Part shown: positions 1 through 11,280 of the stretch, piece after piece
How the letters are laid out: the number at the start of each line of letters is the position of its first letter
Numbering within the stretch: position 1 is the stretch's first letter
Assembly: GCA_022828595.1 (NCBI GenBank)
Contig: JAKGHH010000002.1
Coordinates: 73,318,383 to 73,382,382 of the forward strand
DNA from: Nelumbo lutea
Taxonomy: Eukaryota > Streptophyta > Magnoliopsida > Proteales > Nelumbonaceae
Length of the DNA stretch: 64,000 bases
Direction: 5' to 3'
Program-made: the position numbers and the translations under genes
The notes under the pieces: generated by a model
Seen by the model: the letters and a program-made list of their open reading frames with translations, nothing else
Database searches by the model: none
What the model was told of the DNA's origin: nothing

Positions 1-640
1 GCCAAGATTACAAATGATAAGCATGCTGATACTCCCTTAAAATTGAATGTTAATTAGTCTAAATCAAATGGCTCCTTACTTCTTAATGCCACTTTATATC
101 GGAAAATTGTGGGATCTTTTGTTTATTTAATTATGACTCGGCTTGACATCTATCATGATGTTCATGTTGTAGGTTAGTTTGTTTCTGCTCCTCGTTTTCT
201 GAATCAAATGGCTCCTTACTTCTTCTTCACCTATACAATTGAGAGGCAATTGTATATTAGGCTAGTTTTCTGAACACCCATCATTCTACTATCGAGTGGT
301 ATGTGTTTATGGATGATTCTGTTTTCTCTTGGAAGTGCATGAAATAATAGATTGTCTCCAAGCCTTCTATTGGAGTAGAGTGTAGGGCAATGTCTTTTAT
401 GTGCAATAAGACAAGTTAGCTCCAATCACTATTTATGGATCTTGGTGTTTAGATTCCTACCCCTACTCCTACTTATGCTAATAATATTGATGCTACTAAG
501 ATTGCATCTTGTGTTTCATGAAAGGATTAAGCATAGACATGTTTCTTGTTGGGTCTATTTCTCCTCTTAATGTAGCCTTTAACATGCATAGATTGGTGAC
601 ATCTTTATAAAGGCTATAACTAGATCCTAACATATATATT
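1..640 (+). pseudogene. Decayed Ty1/copia reverse transcriptase-RNase H remnant
   Basis: Reading from base 1 gives the C-terminal part of a copia reverse transcriptase: LYRKIVGSFVYL at about 94-129 followed by TRLDI. Pieces of the copia RNase H follow in shifted frames: SWKCMK near 330, VECRAMS near 375-400, and FHERIKHRH at 514-540. In-frame stops (55-57, 175-177) and several frameshifts show it is dead. The order RT then RNase H fits the + strand. The element enters from beyond the left edge, and no LTR could be delimited. Confidence 0.8.
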
Positions 641-1274
641 CCTTGTAGACAAATTGATGCTTATGTCCACATATCAACTTGAGTGGTAGTATGAAGGGAT
701 TTAATGCATCCTATTAGGAGCCCTTATTGTACATTATATATATCATATTTATTATTTTGTTTTTTGTTCCCTTTTTCAGCCTTGTAAGGGGACTTTTACA
801 TAACTTATTCTCATTAATATATAAAGGCCTTTTGGGGTGGAGTCAACTGATTCATTGGACACCTATGAAATTGTCTTTTCTTTGTTCGAACAAAGAGATT
901 GACAGTTGATAGCATCCATTTAGCTCTAGGTTGAGGTTCTTAGGTAATTGCATTAGGTCAAAAAAAGCCATCTTTGCTCCTCTAGTTAGGGGTGAGTATT
1001 CTTTGGTTAAAACCAAAAAATGAACCAATTTTTTTTTATTTCGACCTTTTTGGTTCATTTTTTTGGTTTTTGGTTATTTTAGTCTAGCTATTTCAGTTTT
1101 ATAAAATTCTAGTCTTGATTTTGGTTTTTAGGTTTAGAAATTCAATTAATTGAAAAATTTTGAATTAATTGGACTTTATTATCTATATAATATATAATAT
1201 GTGTAATATATATTGTATTGTATTGTATTATATTAAAACATATAATTCATTATATATTGTCTATGATATTTTTA
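641..1274. other. AT-rich stretch without a recognisable gene
   Basis: I see no coding signature. It may include the 3' untranslated part and LTR of the copia remnant before it, but I found no matching LTR partner. A homopurine/homopyrimidine patch with repeated TTGGTT motifs lies at about 1005-1075. Confidence 0.5.
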
Positions 1275-1275
1275 A

Positions 1276-1320
<45 letters not shown>

Positions 1321-1323
1321 CTA

Positions 1324-1381
<58 letters not shown>
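1275..1381. repeat. Compound microsatellite (TC)n-(TATC)n-(TA)n
   Basis: Three adjacent simple arrays: about 13 CT units, about 6-7 CTAT units, then about 28 AT units. The order suggests stepwise evolution of one slippage tract. Open frames across it are low-complexity artefacts. Confidence 0.97.
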
Positions 1382-1382
<1 letters not shown>

Positions 1383-1680
1383 CCCATTAAACCAATAAGG
1401 AAATCACATATCCTTAACTATTTCTAACAACCATAAAGAAAGAGAGATTTGCTTTTCTAATGTTTAGCCAAGTGGCACCACTTCCGCCTAAATTGTCTCT
1501 AATTCCTATTTATCTCCTAAATTATCTCTAACTCCCATTTATCTCTTAAATTATCTCTAATTTAATAGAGAGATTCTCTCCTAAATTGTCTATAATTCCT
1601 ATTTATCCTCTCCCCCACTTTTTATCTATATCTATCTAAAGAAAGTTTTGATTAAAAAAATTCAGAACTATTTAAATGTT
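1382..1680. repeat. Left copy of an inverted repeat (partner about 3205-3222 and 3922-4130)
   Basis: It contains four degenerate repeats of AATTRTCTCTAATTCCTATT. The reverse complement of about 1441-1660 recurs at 3205-3222 plus 3922-4090, where it is split by the TIR element at 3223-3921. The short motif TATCTATATCTATC is present at both sites. I read this as a terminal part of the AT-rich elements whose 3' hairpins are at 1681 and about 5873. Confidence 0.6.
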
Positions 1681-1715
1681 ACTAGCGGGGACCCATGCGA
1701 TGCACGGGATTTATT
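1681..1715 (-). mobile_element. Helitron-type 3' terminus (minus strand)
   Basis: On the minus strand this reads CCCGTGCATCGCATGGGTCC, a short GC-rich hairpin, followed by CCGCTAGT. A hairpin just upstream of a terminal CTAGT/CTRR is the hallmark of Helitron 3' ends. The same motif recurs at 8090, 10516, 29410, 49498, 51925 and 54113. No Rep/helicase gene is present, so the element is non-autonomous. Its 5' end was not defined. Confidence 0.65.
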
Positions 1716-1740
1716 AAGCAAAAAAATAATAATAATAAAA

Positions 1741-2187
1741 TGGGTCATTTATTAAAATACCCCCTATAGTTTCATGGATTTACTAAAATCTACCCTACAG
1801 TAAGCATTTTACTAAAACACCACTTATAATTTGCAATAGATTTCATCAATCTTCCATTAGGTGACAATGTTGACCCTAATGTTCATTTAAATAAATTTAA
1901 TCAAAAGAATATAAAAATAAAAATACCGTTTTTCCCTTAATAAGACACGGGCAACCACTCTATTGGCTATATTTGGTCAATTTTGTTTTCTATACAAAAA
2001 ATGTTTTAAGGGTATTTTTGGAATAAAATAATCATGGGCCTAATGGCAAAAAAACAATCCTTAATGAAAGGATGATTAAGTAAATAAGTTGTAGAATATA
2101 TGAGATGTTTTAGTAAAATGAAAACTATAAGGTAGGTTTAAGTAAATATGTAAAACTATAAGGTGTGTTCTAGTAAATGAACCTAAT
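1741..2187. mobile_element. Non-autonomous long-TIR element, about 447 bp
   Basis: The left end reads TGGGTCATTTATTAAAATAC and the right end, reverse-complemented, reads TAGGTTCATTTACTAGAACA. The similarity continues through the CCCTATAGTTT-like blocks for at least 90 bp on each side. The flanks ATAATAAAA and ATAGAAACA agree at 6 of 9 positions, which could be a worn 9-bp duplication. No coding capacity. MULE-type MITE is the best reading. Confidence 0.6.
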
Positions 2188-3222
2188 AGAAACACATAAG
2201 AGTATACAATTGTTTTATATTTTCAACTTTCAAATAATTAATAATTAATCATATTTTATATATTACTTTTAATAATTTTTTATAATACAAAAATAACAAT
2301 AATTAATTTCAGTTAGGTTTATTTATCAAATTGATGAAACCGACCAACCCGAACAACTCGATCCAAGGTCGGTTTTCTAGTATTTTAGGCTAGCCTTGGT
2401 TAAAAAAAAAATTCCAATTTGACCAAGTTGGATTAGTTTCACTTTGGCCATTATATATATATATATATAAGTACAGATTACGGGTTTAAAATTACTATTA
2501 ATAAATATTATTTTTTTGAAAGTTATTTTCTCAAATTATTATTTGATAGAAGTGAAATTAGTTATTTACAATATTATGTAAAAATATTAAATTATTATTA
2601 ATTTCAATATTATGTTATAATTATTTTTCTATTTTTCAGATTTTTTAAAATTTATTACATAATTTCTTTATTTTAACTATTTAAAATCTAGTTATGTTAA
2701 ATATTTTGCTATTTCAAAAATATTTAGTTATTTAAATACTTAAATGATATGTAAAGTATTTACATTTTAAAATATTAATTATTTATTGAACTTAATTATC
2801 CAAAAAATCATATTTTATACTTATATTACATAATTTCGTTATTAATTTGTAATATATTAAATTATTATAATTTCAATATTATGTTATAACTATTTTTTAC
2901 TTCAAAGATTTTTTTTAAATTTATTACATAAATTCGTTATTCTAACTATTTAAAATCTAGTTATGATAAATATTTAGTTATTTGCACATTTAAATAATCT
3001 ATAAAATATTTAAATTTTTTTGTTATTTGAATTTTATTTATTTAATATTGTTAAATATTTGAAAAAATATTTAAATTGATAATATGGAAAAACATAATTT
3101 AAATTGTTAGTACATAATTTTGTGATATATTTTGTAAAAACATAAAATTATTTTTTGTGAGAATATTTAAATAATTCTTAAATTTTTTGATCCAAACTTT
3201 ATTTAGATAGATATAGATAAAA
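2188..3222. repeat. AT-rich arm of an imperfect inverted repeat
   Basis: No gene. Blocks here reappear reverse-complemented in 3922-5837. For example, the segment around 2190-2228 (AAGAGTATACAATTGTTTTA) pairs with 5786-5815, and 2345-2395 pairs with about 5712-5760 (both contain AAAATACTAGAAAACC on one strand). A (TA)n run lies at about 2452-2469. Confidence 0.55.
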
Positions 3223-3921
3223 GGGAAATTGTCTAAAACTCACCATGAGTTTTCAACATTTCCCTTAAACTCACCACAACTTTTCAAAATGTCTAAAACT
3301 CACTATATCGGTAAAGTTTTATTTCCAAAACTCACCTTCCATTAGTGCAGCATTAATGCTTCTTAATGGAGGTGTCCATGTCAACATAAATAACAATTTT
3401 CATGACTAAATAACCCTTGAATGGCGAGTTAGAGGAAAAATGGTATTTTTAGTTTTCAATTTACTTTTTTTTTTTTGCATTTTTAGTATTTTGTTATAAT
3501 TTCCAATGTTTTTTACAATTTCTATTTTCTACAATCTATAAATTTTCTTGTATTTTTTGTTATTTGTTTGTAATTTCTGTGTTTTCTATAATTTTTTGTG
3601 TTTTTTCTACAAATTTTATTTTCTGATTTTGTTTTTCAATTTCTATAGTTTCTATAATTTGAAAATAATTTTTTGTTTTGTTTGAAATTTTATAATTTTT
3701 TATATTTTTTTGTAATTTCTATGTTTTTATGTATTTTATATTTGAAAATATTTTTTGATATTATCCTATTTTCATGTCTAAATATAAAAATGGTAATATA
3801 TTAACACCCATTAAATTGTTTAACGCCAAGTTAGTGACATGGTGAGTTTAGACATTTTGAAAAGTTGTGGTGATTTTAAGAGAAATGCTGAAAACTCATG
3901 GTGAGTTTTGGACAATTTCCC
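3223..3921. mobile_element. MULE-like element with TIRs of about 95 bp
   Basis: The left end is GGGAAATTGTCTAAAACTCA. The right end, reverse-complemented, is GGGAAATTGTCCAAAACTCA, and the match continues through CACCATGAGTTTTC and CACCACAACTTTTCAAAATG. The interior is T-rich noncoding sequence that also occurs in the larger relative at 27204-28601. It interrupts a repeat whose uninterrupted paralogue is at about 1600-1640. I could not define a clean target duplication. No transposase. Confidence 0.75.
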
Positions 3922-5837
3922 TAAGTAGGGGAGAGGAAAATAGGAATTAGAGATAACTTAGGAGATAAACTCTGTACTAAATTAGAGATAATTTTGGAAA
4001 TAAATTGGAATTAAAGATAAGAAGTTAAATAGGAATTAGAGATAAATTTCAAGAAATAGGGGGAGATAATTTAGGAGAAATTTTAGGAGAAGGGATTATT
4101 TAGGTTGTTGGGAAAATGCATCTCATTGGCTATTTCAAAAACAACATGGAATAAAAAAAATAAAAATTTCAAAAAATGGAGAAAATCTCTTGACTACGTC
4201 GTTTTAATACATAGATAACAAAAATATATACTAAATTTAAAATATTTATTCAAAACAAAAAATAAATTACAAAATTCATCATGAAATTATGTAGTAACAA
4301 TATAAATTGTAATTTTACAAACTATTCAAAGTAAATGTTATTCAAATATTAAAAATTTAAAAATAAAAATTAAACATTATTTAAATATTTCAATAACTAA
4401 AAATATTAAATAAAAACATTAAAAATAGCTAAATAATATGACAAAAAATTTAATATTACATAATAACATTAAAATAAATAAAATTCAAATAATGAAAATT
4501 TTTAAATATTCTACATATTTTTTTAAATATTTAAATAACAAAATATTTAACATGAAAAAATTTTAAATAGTTAAAATAACGAAATTATGAAATAAATTAA
4601 AAAAATCTTAAAAGTAGAAAATTAATTATAATACAATTCATGATATTCATATTAATAATAATTTAATATTTTACAAAATTAATAAAAAAATATGTATGAA
4701 TAGTACAATTATAATTTTATGGATTATTAAATTCAATAAATAATTAATATTTTAAGAATTATAAGAATATCATTTCAATAACTAAATAATATTGTAAATA
4801 ACTAATTTCACTTATATCAACTAATAATTATAAAAAGTAACTATCAACAAAATTATATTTATTAGTAATAATTTTACAATAATAGTGTATATTTATTATA
4901 TATTGAAATATACTATAATTAATATTTATTTTATTTTTAGTAATTATTTATTTTTTATAAATATGCTTTCAATAATTACTTATTAATCTATTTTTATTTT
5001 GATATTAAATAGAAAATTTCTCAATAATTATTAGAGATTAAAAACTATTATTTAGATTTTGAAACTTAATTTATCATATATATTGTATTTTTTATAAAAT
5101 TTATTTTTAGTAATTATATATTTTTATAATTTATAGATTAATACCTATTAGAGATTAAACTATTATTTGAGATTACATTATTTATTGACTAATTTAGTAT
5201 ATTTTCAGTATTTATTATATTTTTATTATATATCTATTGTATTTTCATTATAAACTTATTTTCATTGATTGTGTACGTTTGCTATAAATATTCAATAATT
5301 ATTGGAATTTAAATTATTCTTATTATATATTAGAGATTAGACTATAAATTTAGTTGAAATTAGGAGTGTTTAGTGATTGGTTTCAATTTAGTTGTAGGCT
5401 ATTTCCCCAACCAAATCGATCTGATCAAGTCTGTAGTTTGTCGCTCGAAACTGATTGACCATTAGTAAAAACCCACCAACATGGGTTGTATTGATTTGGG
5501 TCTATTTTCAGTTTAGTTTGTCTGTTCAAAAGATTTAAACTTAAAAGTTAACTTTAAATTTCATAAATTACAATGATATTATTAAAAAATAAACTACAAA
5601 AATTAAATCTATGATATAAAATATTTTAGACTAAGAAATATGGGAATTTTCCTATTTTCCTGTATTAAAAAATTAAATCTAAAATATAAAATATTAATAT
5701 ATAGTTATTAAACCAAAGTCAATCTAAAATACTAGAAAACCAACCAACTCGGGTTGAGTTTGATCGGATTGTTTATTGAAAAGTTAAAATATAAAACAAT
5801 TATATACTCTTATGTATTTTTATTGTTTAACTTTCGC
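3922..5837. repeat. AT-rich arm of an imperfect inverted repeat
   Basis: Counterpart of 1441-3222 in opposite orientation (see that entry). It is rich in AAATATT and TAATTATT motifs and has no coding signature. It ends just before the hairpin at 5838-5875. Confidence 0.55.
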
Positions 5838-5875
5838 TTAACAAAGCCCATACATCGCTTGGGTCCCCGTCACCA
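5838..5875 (+). mobile_element. Degenerate Helitron-like 3' hairpin
   Basis: The text AAAGCCCATACATCGCTTGG followed by GTCCCCGTCAC resembles the 3' hairpins elsewhere in the window, but CTAGT is replaced by CGTCAC. It mirrors the minus-strand terminus at 1681, so the AT-rich block 1681-5875 has hairpin ends pointing outward on both sides. Confidence 0.4.
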
Positions 5876-7189
5876 TGCCTCTCCTTGCTACATTATTCCC
5901 ACCCTACATTCTCTTTGACTTTCTATCCTCTCCCCTTTCCACCACTCCCATTAAGCCATGTCACCCAACTACCTAAAAATATTCCTATAATCTCTCTCCT
6001 AAGGTATTTAAACCAATAGGAAAGTATCATGTTGGCCCACTCACTAATCAATTCCTAGAATACATCCCCCCCCAATCTATATCCACTCTCCCTCATTTAA
6101 AATATTCATATTAATTAATAAATAGTTAAATGTGATTAATATTTAATCCCACCCATATTCAATGAATATTAAATAGTGTTATTACCAAAGTTAATAAATA
6201 TGATTAGTAAATTACCAAAAATTAAATATTCTTATTAGTACGGTTAGTAAATTACCAAAAATAAATAAATATTTTTATTAATTAATTCATTAACAACATT
6301 TTATAGAAATTGAAAATTTTTTAACTAATTTCTATAAAATTGAGAACTATATTTAACAATTGTCAAAAGGTATAAAATTTTAGTTATTGTTATTATCATA
6401 ATTAATAACCAAATACAAATGGGGGACCAAAATATTATAATGTTAGAAAATGAAATTATTTATTAATTTGTATTGAAAAATAAAAGATAAATTAGTGTAA
6501 TTTTGTTAGTAAACTACCAAATAAAAATGTATATTTAATAACAATATAAAAAAACCAATAAATCCCCATAGTTACACAAATGTAATAAACTTTTCATAAA
6601 ACTATGTTTTCATAAAATAACATTTTTGAAATTAAAAGATATAAAGTATTTGGAAGTTTATTTAAAATGCATTAAATAATTATTGAAAATTATTAGAATA
6701 TTTTTGAAAACTTAGGAAAATTTATTACATTTTATAGATTTTGGAAAACCATTGAAAAATTATATAATTTTCATTAAAAATTATATAATTTTCATTAAAA
6801 ATTATTGAAAATTATTAAAGATAAATGACTATGGGAAATGGAAAACTATAATTTGAACAAATAATTAAGATAAATTAGTATAATATTGGAAAAAGGAAAT
6901 TATTGGTTAGTTTATATTAGAAATTATAAGATAAATTAGTATAATTCAATAAGTAAACCATTTAAAAAGAAAATAAATTATTTAATATAAATTTGAATAA
7001 ATTTTCAAAATTACACAAGTACAATAAATTTTCATAAAACTACATTTTTGAATATTAAAGGTAATTTAGTGTACTTTTAGAAATTTACCATGTGGTTGAT
7101 ACTCAATATGTCCTTTTGATCATTTCTATCATCAAATTGAATATTGGGTTGACGGGGACAGTATTTTCATAACTAGGTCAAACCATATG
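5876..7189. other. AT-rich noncoding stretch
   Basis: No gene seen. The first 200 bases are C-rich (runs of CTCTCC and CCACCC) and the rest is AT-rich. The 15-17 bp motif AAAAATTATATAATTTTC is tandemly duplicated at about 6757-6800. Probably the body of the Helitron-like element that ends at 8117. Confidence 0.45.
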
Positions 7190-7400
7190 GTTAGATCGGA
7201 AAAATTGGGAATCGAACACCGTTTCACCTCATAACCACTTTTTGTCCAAAAATCGTTTATTTGGTTAGTGAACCATCAACCCAAACAATAGTTTTTGGCC
7301 ATTTTTTGTTTTTCTAATTTTTTACTTTTTTTGTCAGAGCGGGTCATCCGTTTGGACTGAACAGTCGAACCGTTCGACCCCAGAACGGTTCTCTATCCGG
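7190..7400. repeat. Dispersed GAACCG/CCGGTT-type repeat
   Basis: It contains motifs such as GTCAGAGCGGGTCATCCG, GAACCGTTCGACC and ATCCGGTCGG. The same vocabulary recurs at 32690-32985, 33605-33775 and 34440-34725, so these are copies of one dispersed family. Class uncertain. Confidence 0.5.
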
Positions 7401-7429
7401 TCGGGGAGTGGGTGCCTTGCCTTATGCTT

Positions 7430-7860
7430 TGCTTGGTGTGCGGCATGGCCCGACCCATGGCATGGCATGGGCCCATGCGGGCTCGGGCCATGGGTCGTGC
7501 CAAACCAACCCCTCAAATTATCCTAGAGGAGGGAGGCACGACCCAGGACACCTTGTGGGTCAACACGACATGACTCGCACTTTGTGCGGGCCACATGCGG
7601 GTTATGTCATGTCAACCCAACTCGACCCAATTTACACCTCTACTTGAACCCACCCAATACTAGGGACGGGGCAGGGAAATTCGATGATTCTCCATCCTTG
7701 ATGAGGAGTGAGGTGCCTTGCCCCTAAACTCGCCCAACATTAAGGAGTGGTTACCTTGCCTTAAACCCGTGTGACACTGGGGACGGGGCGGGGATGGGGT
7801 AGAGTGTCTTGACTAAGGGGCAGGAAAAGGGATGGGGTGCCCTGCCCTGAATCCACCTCA
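7430..7860. repeat. GC-rich block inside a Helitron-like element; copy at 48690-49150
   Basis: Two parts. About 7430-7640 is built of GGCCCATG/CGTGCC words and ends in CCAATTTACACCTCTACTTG. About 7640-7860 holds degenerate repeats with GGGGACGGGGCGGGG and GTGCCTTGCC. Both parts, in the same order, recur at 48690-48940 and 48940-49150. The second part is related in inverse orientation to the array at 29815-30735. Apparent frames through it are GC-rich artefacts. Confidence 0.7.
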
Positions 7861-8089
7861 TTGTCATTCCTATATAATTGTTAATTATTAGTGGAATTAA
7901 TACAAATGTTAGCTTTTATAATTATTTGTATTTATTTAATGTTAATCAAAACTTCATTTAAAAATAATAAAAAAGAATAAAAAGTATTAAAAATTATTTT
8001 TATTTATTATTCATATTCAATTCACAATAATTATTTTTTTATAAATCAATATTAAATGAAAAATAAAATTATTAAAGCTTTCATATTTT

Positions 8090-8117
8090 CATGTGCATCG
8101 TACAGGTCCCTACTAGT
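8090..8117 (+). mobile_element. Helitron-type 3' terminus
   Basis: The text ATGTGCATCGTACAGGTCCC followed by TACTAGT places CTAGT at 8113-8117. About 700 bp upstream of it (7430-8117) are collinear with 48680-49527, which ends in the same way. This supports two copies of one Helitron family. Confidence 0.6.
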
Positions 8118-8279
8118 ATATAATACATATATAATATGTATACTATATATTAAAATATATATAGTGATGAAATTCAGTTTTAACCAAAATAACAAAAAAT
8201 CGAAAAAAAAATTTGGTTTGATTTTTCATTTAAAATTTTAGTTTAAAAATTTTAGATTTATTCAATTCGATTTTAATTG

Positions 8280-8435
8280 AATAAACCCTCTAAAGTCTGG
8301 CCGCCTAGTGTTTGGCCTGAGGCACATGCCTTAGGCATAGAGGCGAGCACCTTTCTAAAGTCTGGCCGCCTTGACCCATGCGAGCCGCCTAGTTTGGAAT
8401 GCGCCTCGCAAGGCGCATGAGGCGCACCTTTTAAA
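8280..8435. repeat. GCCT/AGGCG-rich low-complexity repeat
   Basis: Repeated words GTCTGGCCGCCT, GAGGCG and AAGGCGCATG form short inverted and direct repeats. I cannot assign it to a class. Confidence 0.4.
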
Positions 8436-8439
8436 TCAC

Positions 8440-8780
8440 TGGGAAGTAGGCAAGACGGAAGAAAGATTGGAATTTCTAAAAAGATGCTTAGTAGGTAGAT
8501 TTGTGCACTTGGACCCTGATGTTAGAGAGGTGGAGGATTGGGCAAGTGCTTAGTGGAGAGACCTCAGTTTCTCTTGTGTTTGAAGGTTGGGGGCGTCTCT
8601 ATTTCTCTTCACCTTAAGGTGGAGAGAAGACATAGAAGAGGCCCTAGTAAGGGAAGGGACAAGGAGAAGGAACCCAGAAATTGTTTTTAGTAGATGGTCG
8701 TCTTGTTTGGGAAACGATGTCAAGAAAATGAGATTTGTCTGGTTGTTAGATGTCTGTGGGATACTGTTACATGCCTAGAG
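8440..8780 (+). pseudogene. LINE ORF1 fragment with DUF4283-type region
   Basis: The translation holds LKRCLVGRFVHLDPDVREVE, then EDWASA, a stop, WRDLSF, and in the next block SLFLFTLRWREDIEEALV followed by FSRWSS. This layout matches the N-terminal DUF4283 domain of plant L1-type LINE ORF1 proteins: LVGR, then WA..W, then a hydrophobic FLF strand with an E.A.VL helix, then a W near the end. Stops and the lack of any downstream zinc knuckle or reverse transcriptase mark it as a fragment. A second copy is at 18930-19330. Confidence 0.65.
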
Positions 8781-8799
8781 TACAAAGGTCTTAAAATCC

Positions 8800-10480
8800 A
8801 TTGGAAATGCTGTAGGAAAAATTGTCGTTTCCCCTCTTTCCAGTTTCTCCATTTCATCGAACTCTAGCTCTTCCGACCTTGGAAAAACTGGACATCCCAA
8901 ATCACACCTATCCTCTGAGGTTGTCATACTCATGGCCTGAATGTGTCTTCTTAAATGTCCAGTACTATCGTTGAATTGATAACTAAAACCTTTTCTGCAT
9001 ATTTTGAAATGGCTCTGATACCCTTTCCCTCAACTTCTTTTCTTATGAAGTAATTCCATAAGCCTAGTGCCGCCTCATTGCACCTTGATCCAATCAATGC
9101 ACCAAGACCTTAAAACCAACCCATCATATCCCAACCTCTACCTTGTAACAACATATTTGACCACAACCTAGACCTCGCAACTCAACCTCTTCATCCACTT
9201 GCTCACCTCGCAACCACATCAACCTTGTAACCCTAACCCCACCAATCTCACACAAGCCAACTCGATTTCACTACACTCAACCTTTTGAACTGATCTCACA
9301 AACCTAACCTCGCCTTGTCACATTAATGTGGCCTTAAAATTAACCTCAACTTTCCACGAAATTGAGCACACCCTATCACAAACTCAATTCCTACTTAATT
9401 CGATCTCCCAATGTTCATCACATTTACCCTTGATCACAATAGTACCCATCACACTTAGCCTCCCATTGTAGATACAACCCACACATTTGAATTTCCTACA
9501 CAATCCTACCCATCTCACCACCCCCTAACTTCCTCAAAAACCGAACTCAAGATCGCACCTCACCCTCCACTTGTAAACCTTCTTGCCAACTAATACTCAA
9601 CTAAGATGGGTCGCTCCTTAGCGCCAACCTAAGATCACTCCTCATTGAACCAACAAAGCCTTAGCTACACTTGATCAAAGTTTTATCCTTGATACCATGA
9701 ATCTTAGATAGCTATGAACTTTCCTCACCTAAGTCCAGCCTAGAAACTCTTTGCCCCTTACTTATAACTTCACTTATCATAGTTTATATCCTCGTATCTT
9801 CGCTTGCCTAAACCCACCCACCCCCCCACCCCCAATAGGTCCACAGACCACCACATGGCAACACCTCTTAGGAAAATCATTTTTCCTCTCGCACAACTCC
9901 TAAATCACCCATTGATAAGGTCCTAATCCTAAGATTAAGATCTTTATAAAGTTTCCCCCGCTCTCCCTTTTTAATTCCCAAACTAGCCTTGTCCCACACC
10001 TACCCAAACTCTTTTACTCTTAGATATTTTCCCTAAAATCCCTAAAGTTTACCATTTGCTCTAACTATAAATAGAGGAGGGGAGAAACCCCTAGGGCATA
10101 GAAAAGGACCATTAAGGGAAGACCTATAACCTAGAGAGCCCATTGGAGATCCTTCCCCTTTTCTTTCACCTCCATGCTTTCCTTCCTCTATTGTTTTAAG
10201 TTTGAGCTCTCACCTATCAAACACCCCTTGTTCTTCTATTCTAAAACTTAAAGAATCTCCTTACCTCCATCAAAAGATGCCCCTAAATCAACGGTTACAC
10301 TAGAAGCAATATAGCTCCACTTTTTTTTTCTTTTGCTTTACTATGAGAATTGCTTGGGCTAGGATGTAGGGCTTGCTGACCTTATGTGTTTTGATGATAA
10401 TAAACCCATTGAGAATTTCCTAAATGACCTTGTTAGTTATTAAAACCAATGAATAAAAAATCTTAATTTGATTAAAAGAT
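8800..10480. other. Unassigned C-rich stretch, possibly a solo LTR with a TATA box
   Basis: The + strand is C-rich with many CAACCT/CTCGCAA words and has no long frame. TATAAATAGAGG starts at 10066 and is followed by a GAGGGGAGAAACCCC tract, an arrangement common in plant LTR promoters. I did not find a second LTR copy or TG/CA ends, so this is only a suggestion. Confidence 0.3.
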
Positions 10481-10515
10481 TTAAATCATAAAATTCCTTC
10501 ATTTCAATTTCTCCT

Positions 10516-10550
10516 CACAAAGCTCGTGCATCGCATAGGTGTCAACTAGT
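10516..10550 (+). mobile_element. Helitron-type 3' terminus
   Basis: AAGCTCGTGCATCGCATAGG followed by TGTCAACTAGT. CTAGT is at 10546-10550. The hairpin is weaker than at 54113 but keeps the core GTGCATCGCA. Confidence 0.55.
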
Positions 10551-10957
10551 ATGAGCATACATAGATGTGGTAGAGTGAGATGTGGAGTATTGCATCCAAT
10601 TTCAAGGATCAAAACTTTTTTTATTTGATAATTATGAATAAGAAAGAAATTAAGAAATATTTTTGCATTTGAAAGAGATACTAAAAGAGACTTTTAGGTA
10701 TGCTGATTTGATTGGTGATTAAGTAAGATTCTATTTGGATAAGCTTTTGCTTTTAACCTTTTAGGCTGTGGAAAGAAATTTTGAGCCAAAAGAAGCATTT
10801 TTTAAGTGTTCAATAAAAGTTTTATAAGTAAAATGGGTACGGAAAGAGCACTCATTTTGCTTCAAATGGAATCTCTGCATGTGAGGGCTCTATGAGCTCA
10901 CATGAAATACTTTGTTGTTTTGGCACCAATGGTGCATGTGGATGTTCATGAGCATTT
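10551..10957. other. Left flank of the PIF/Harbinger remnant
   Basis: No gene. TATTTGGATAAGCTTTTG near 10731 resembles, after reverse complementation, the end near 15265-15290 (TTTGGTAAGCTACTTTTTC). It may be the worn left terminus of the transposon that carries the genes at 11281-13916. Confidence 0.3.
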
Positions 10958-11070
10958 GCTAATTACAAGAATATCATTATTTGTCACTTTAAGTTCTTTA
11001 CTAATTACAAGAATGTCATTATTTGTCACCTTCAATTTTTTACTAATTACAAGAGTGCCATTGAAAGCAA
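10958..11070. repeat. Three tandem copies of a 42-43-bp unit
   Basis: The unit begins CTAATTACAAGAATRTCATT and repeats at about 10958, 11000 and 11042; the third copy is partial. It lies between the presumed left end of the PIF element and its first gene, mirroring the larger array on the other side (14462-15045). Confidence 0.8.
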
Positions 11071-11280
11071 TCATTGGGCCTAGAAGCCCACCTTAGGCCC
11101 AAACTCATCTCAAACCCAAGTCCAATTCTACCTTGGCCATAAAGACCAAGCAAATGCTAGTCCAAGCCTATTCCATGCTCAAGCCTAAATTCAAAACTTG
11201 GTTTGAATAAGAATAAACAAATTCACATAGTTGTCAATACTAACATAATTCATATACTTGGATTCAGGTATATTATTCTT

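Noticed and set aside
1169..1427. Open frames over the TC/TATC/TA microsatellite
   Set aside because: Translation is only Leu-Ser and Tyr-Ile repeats; this is simple repeat DNA.
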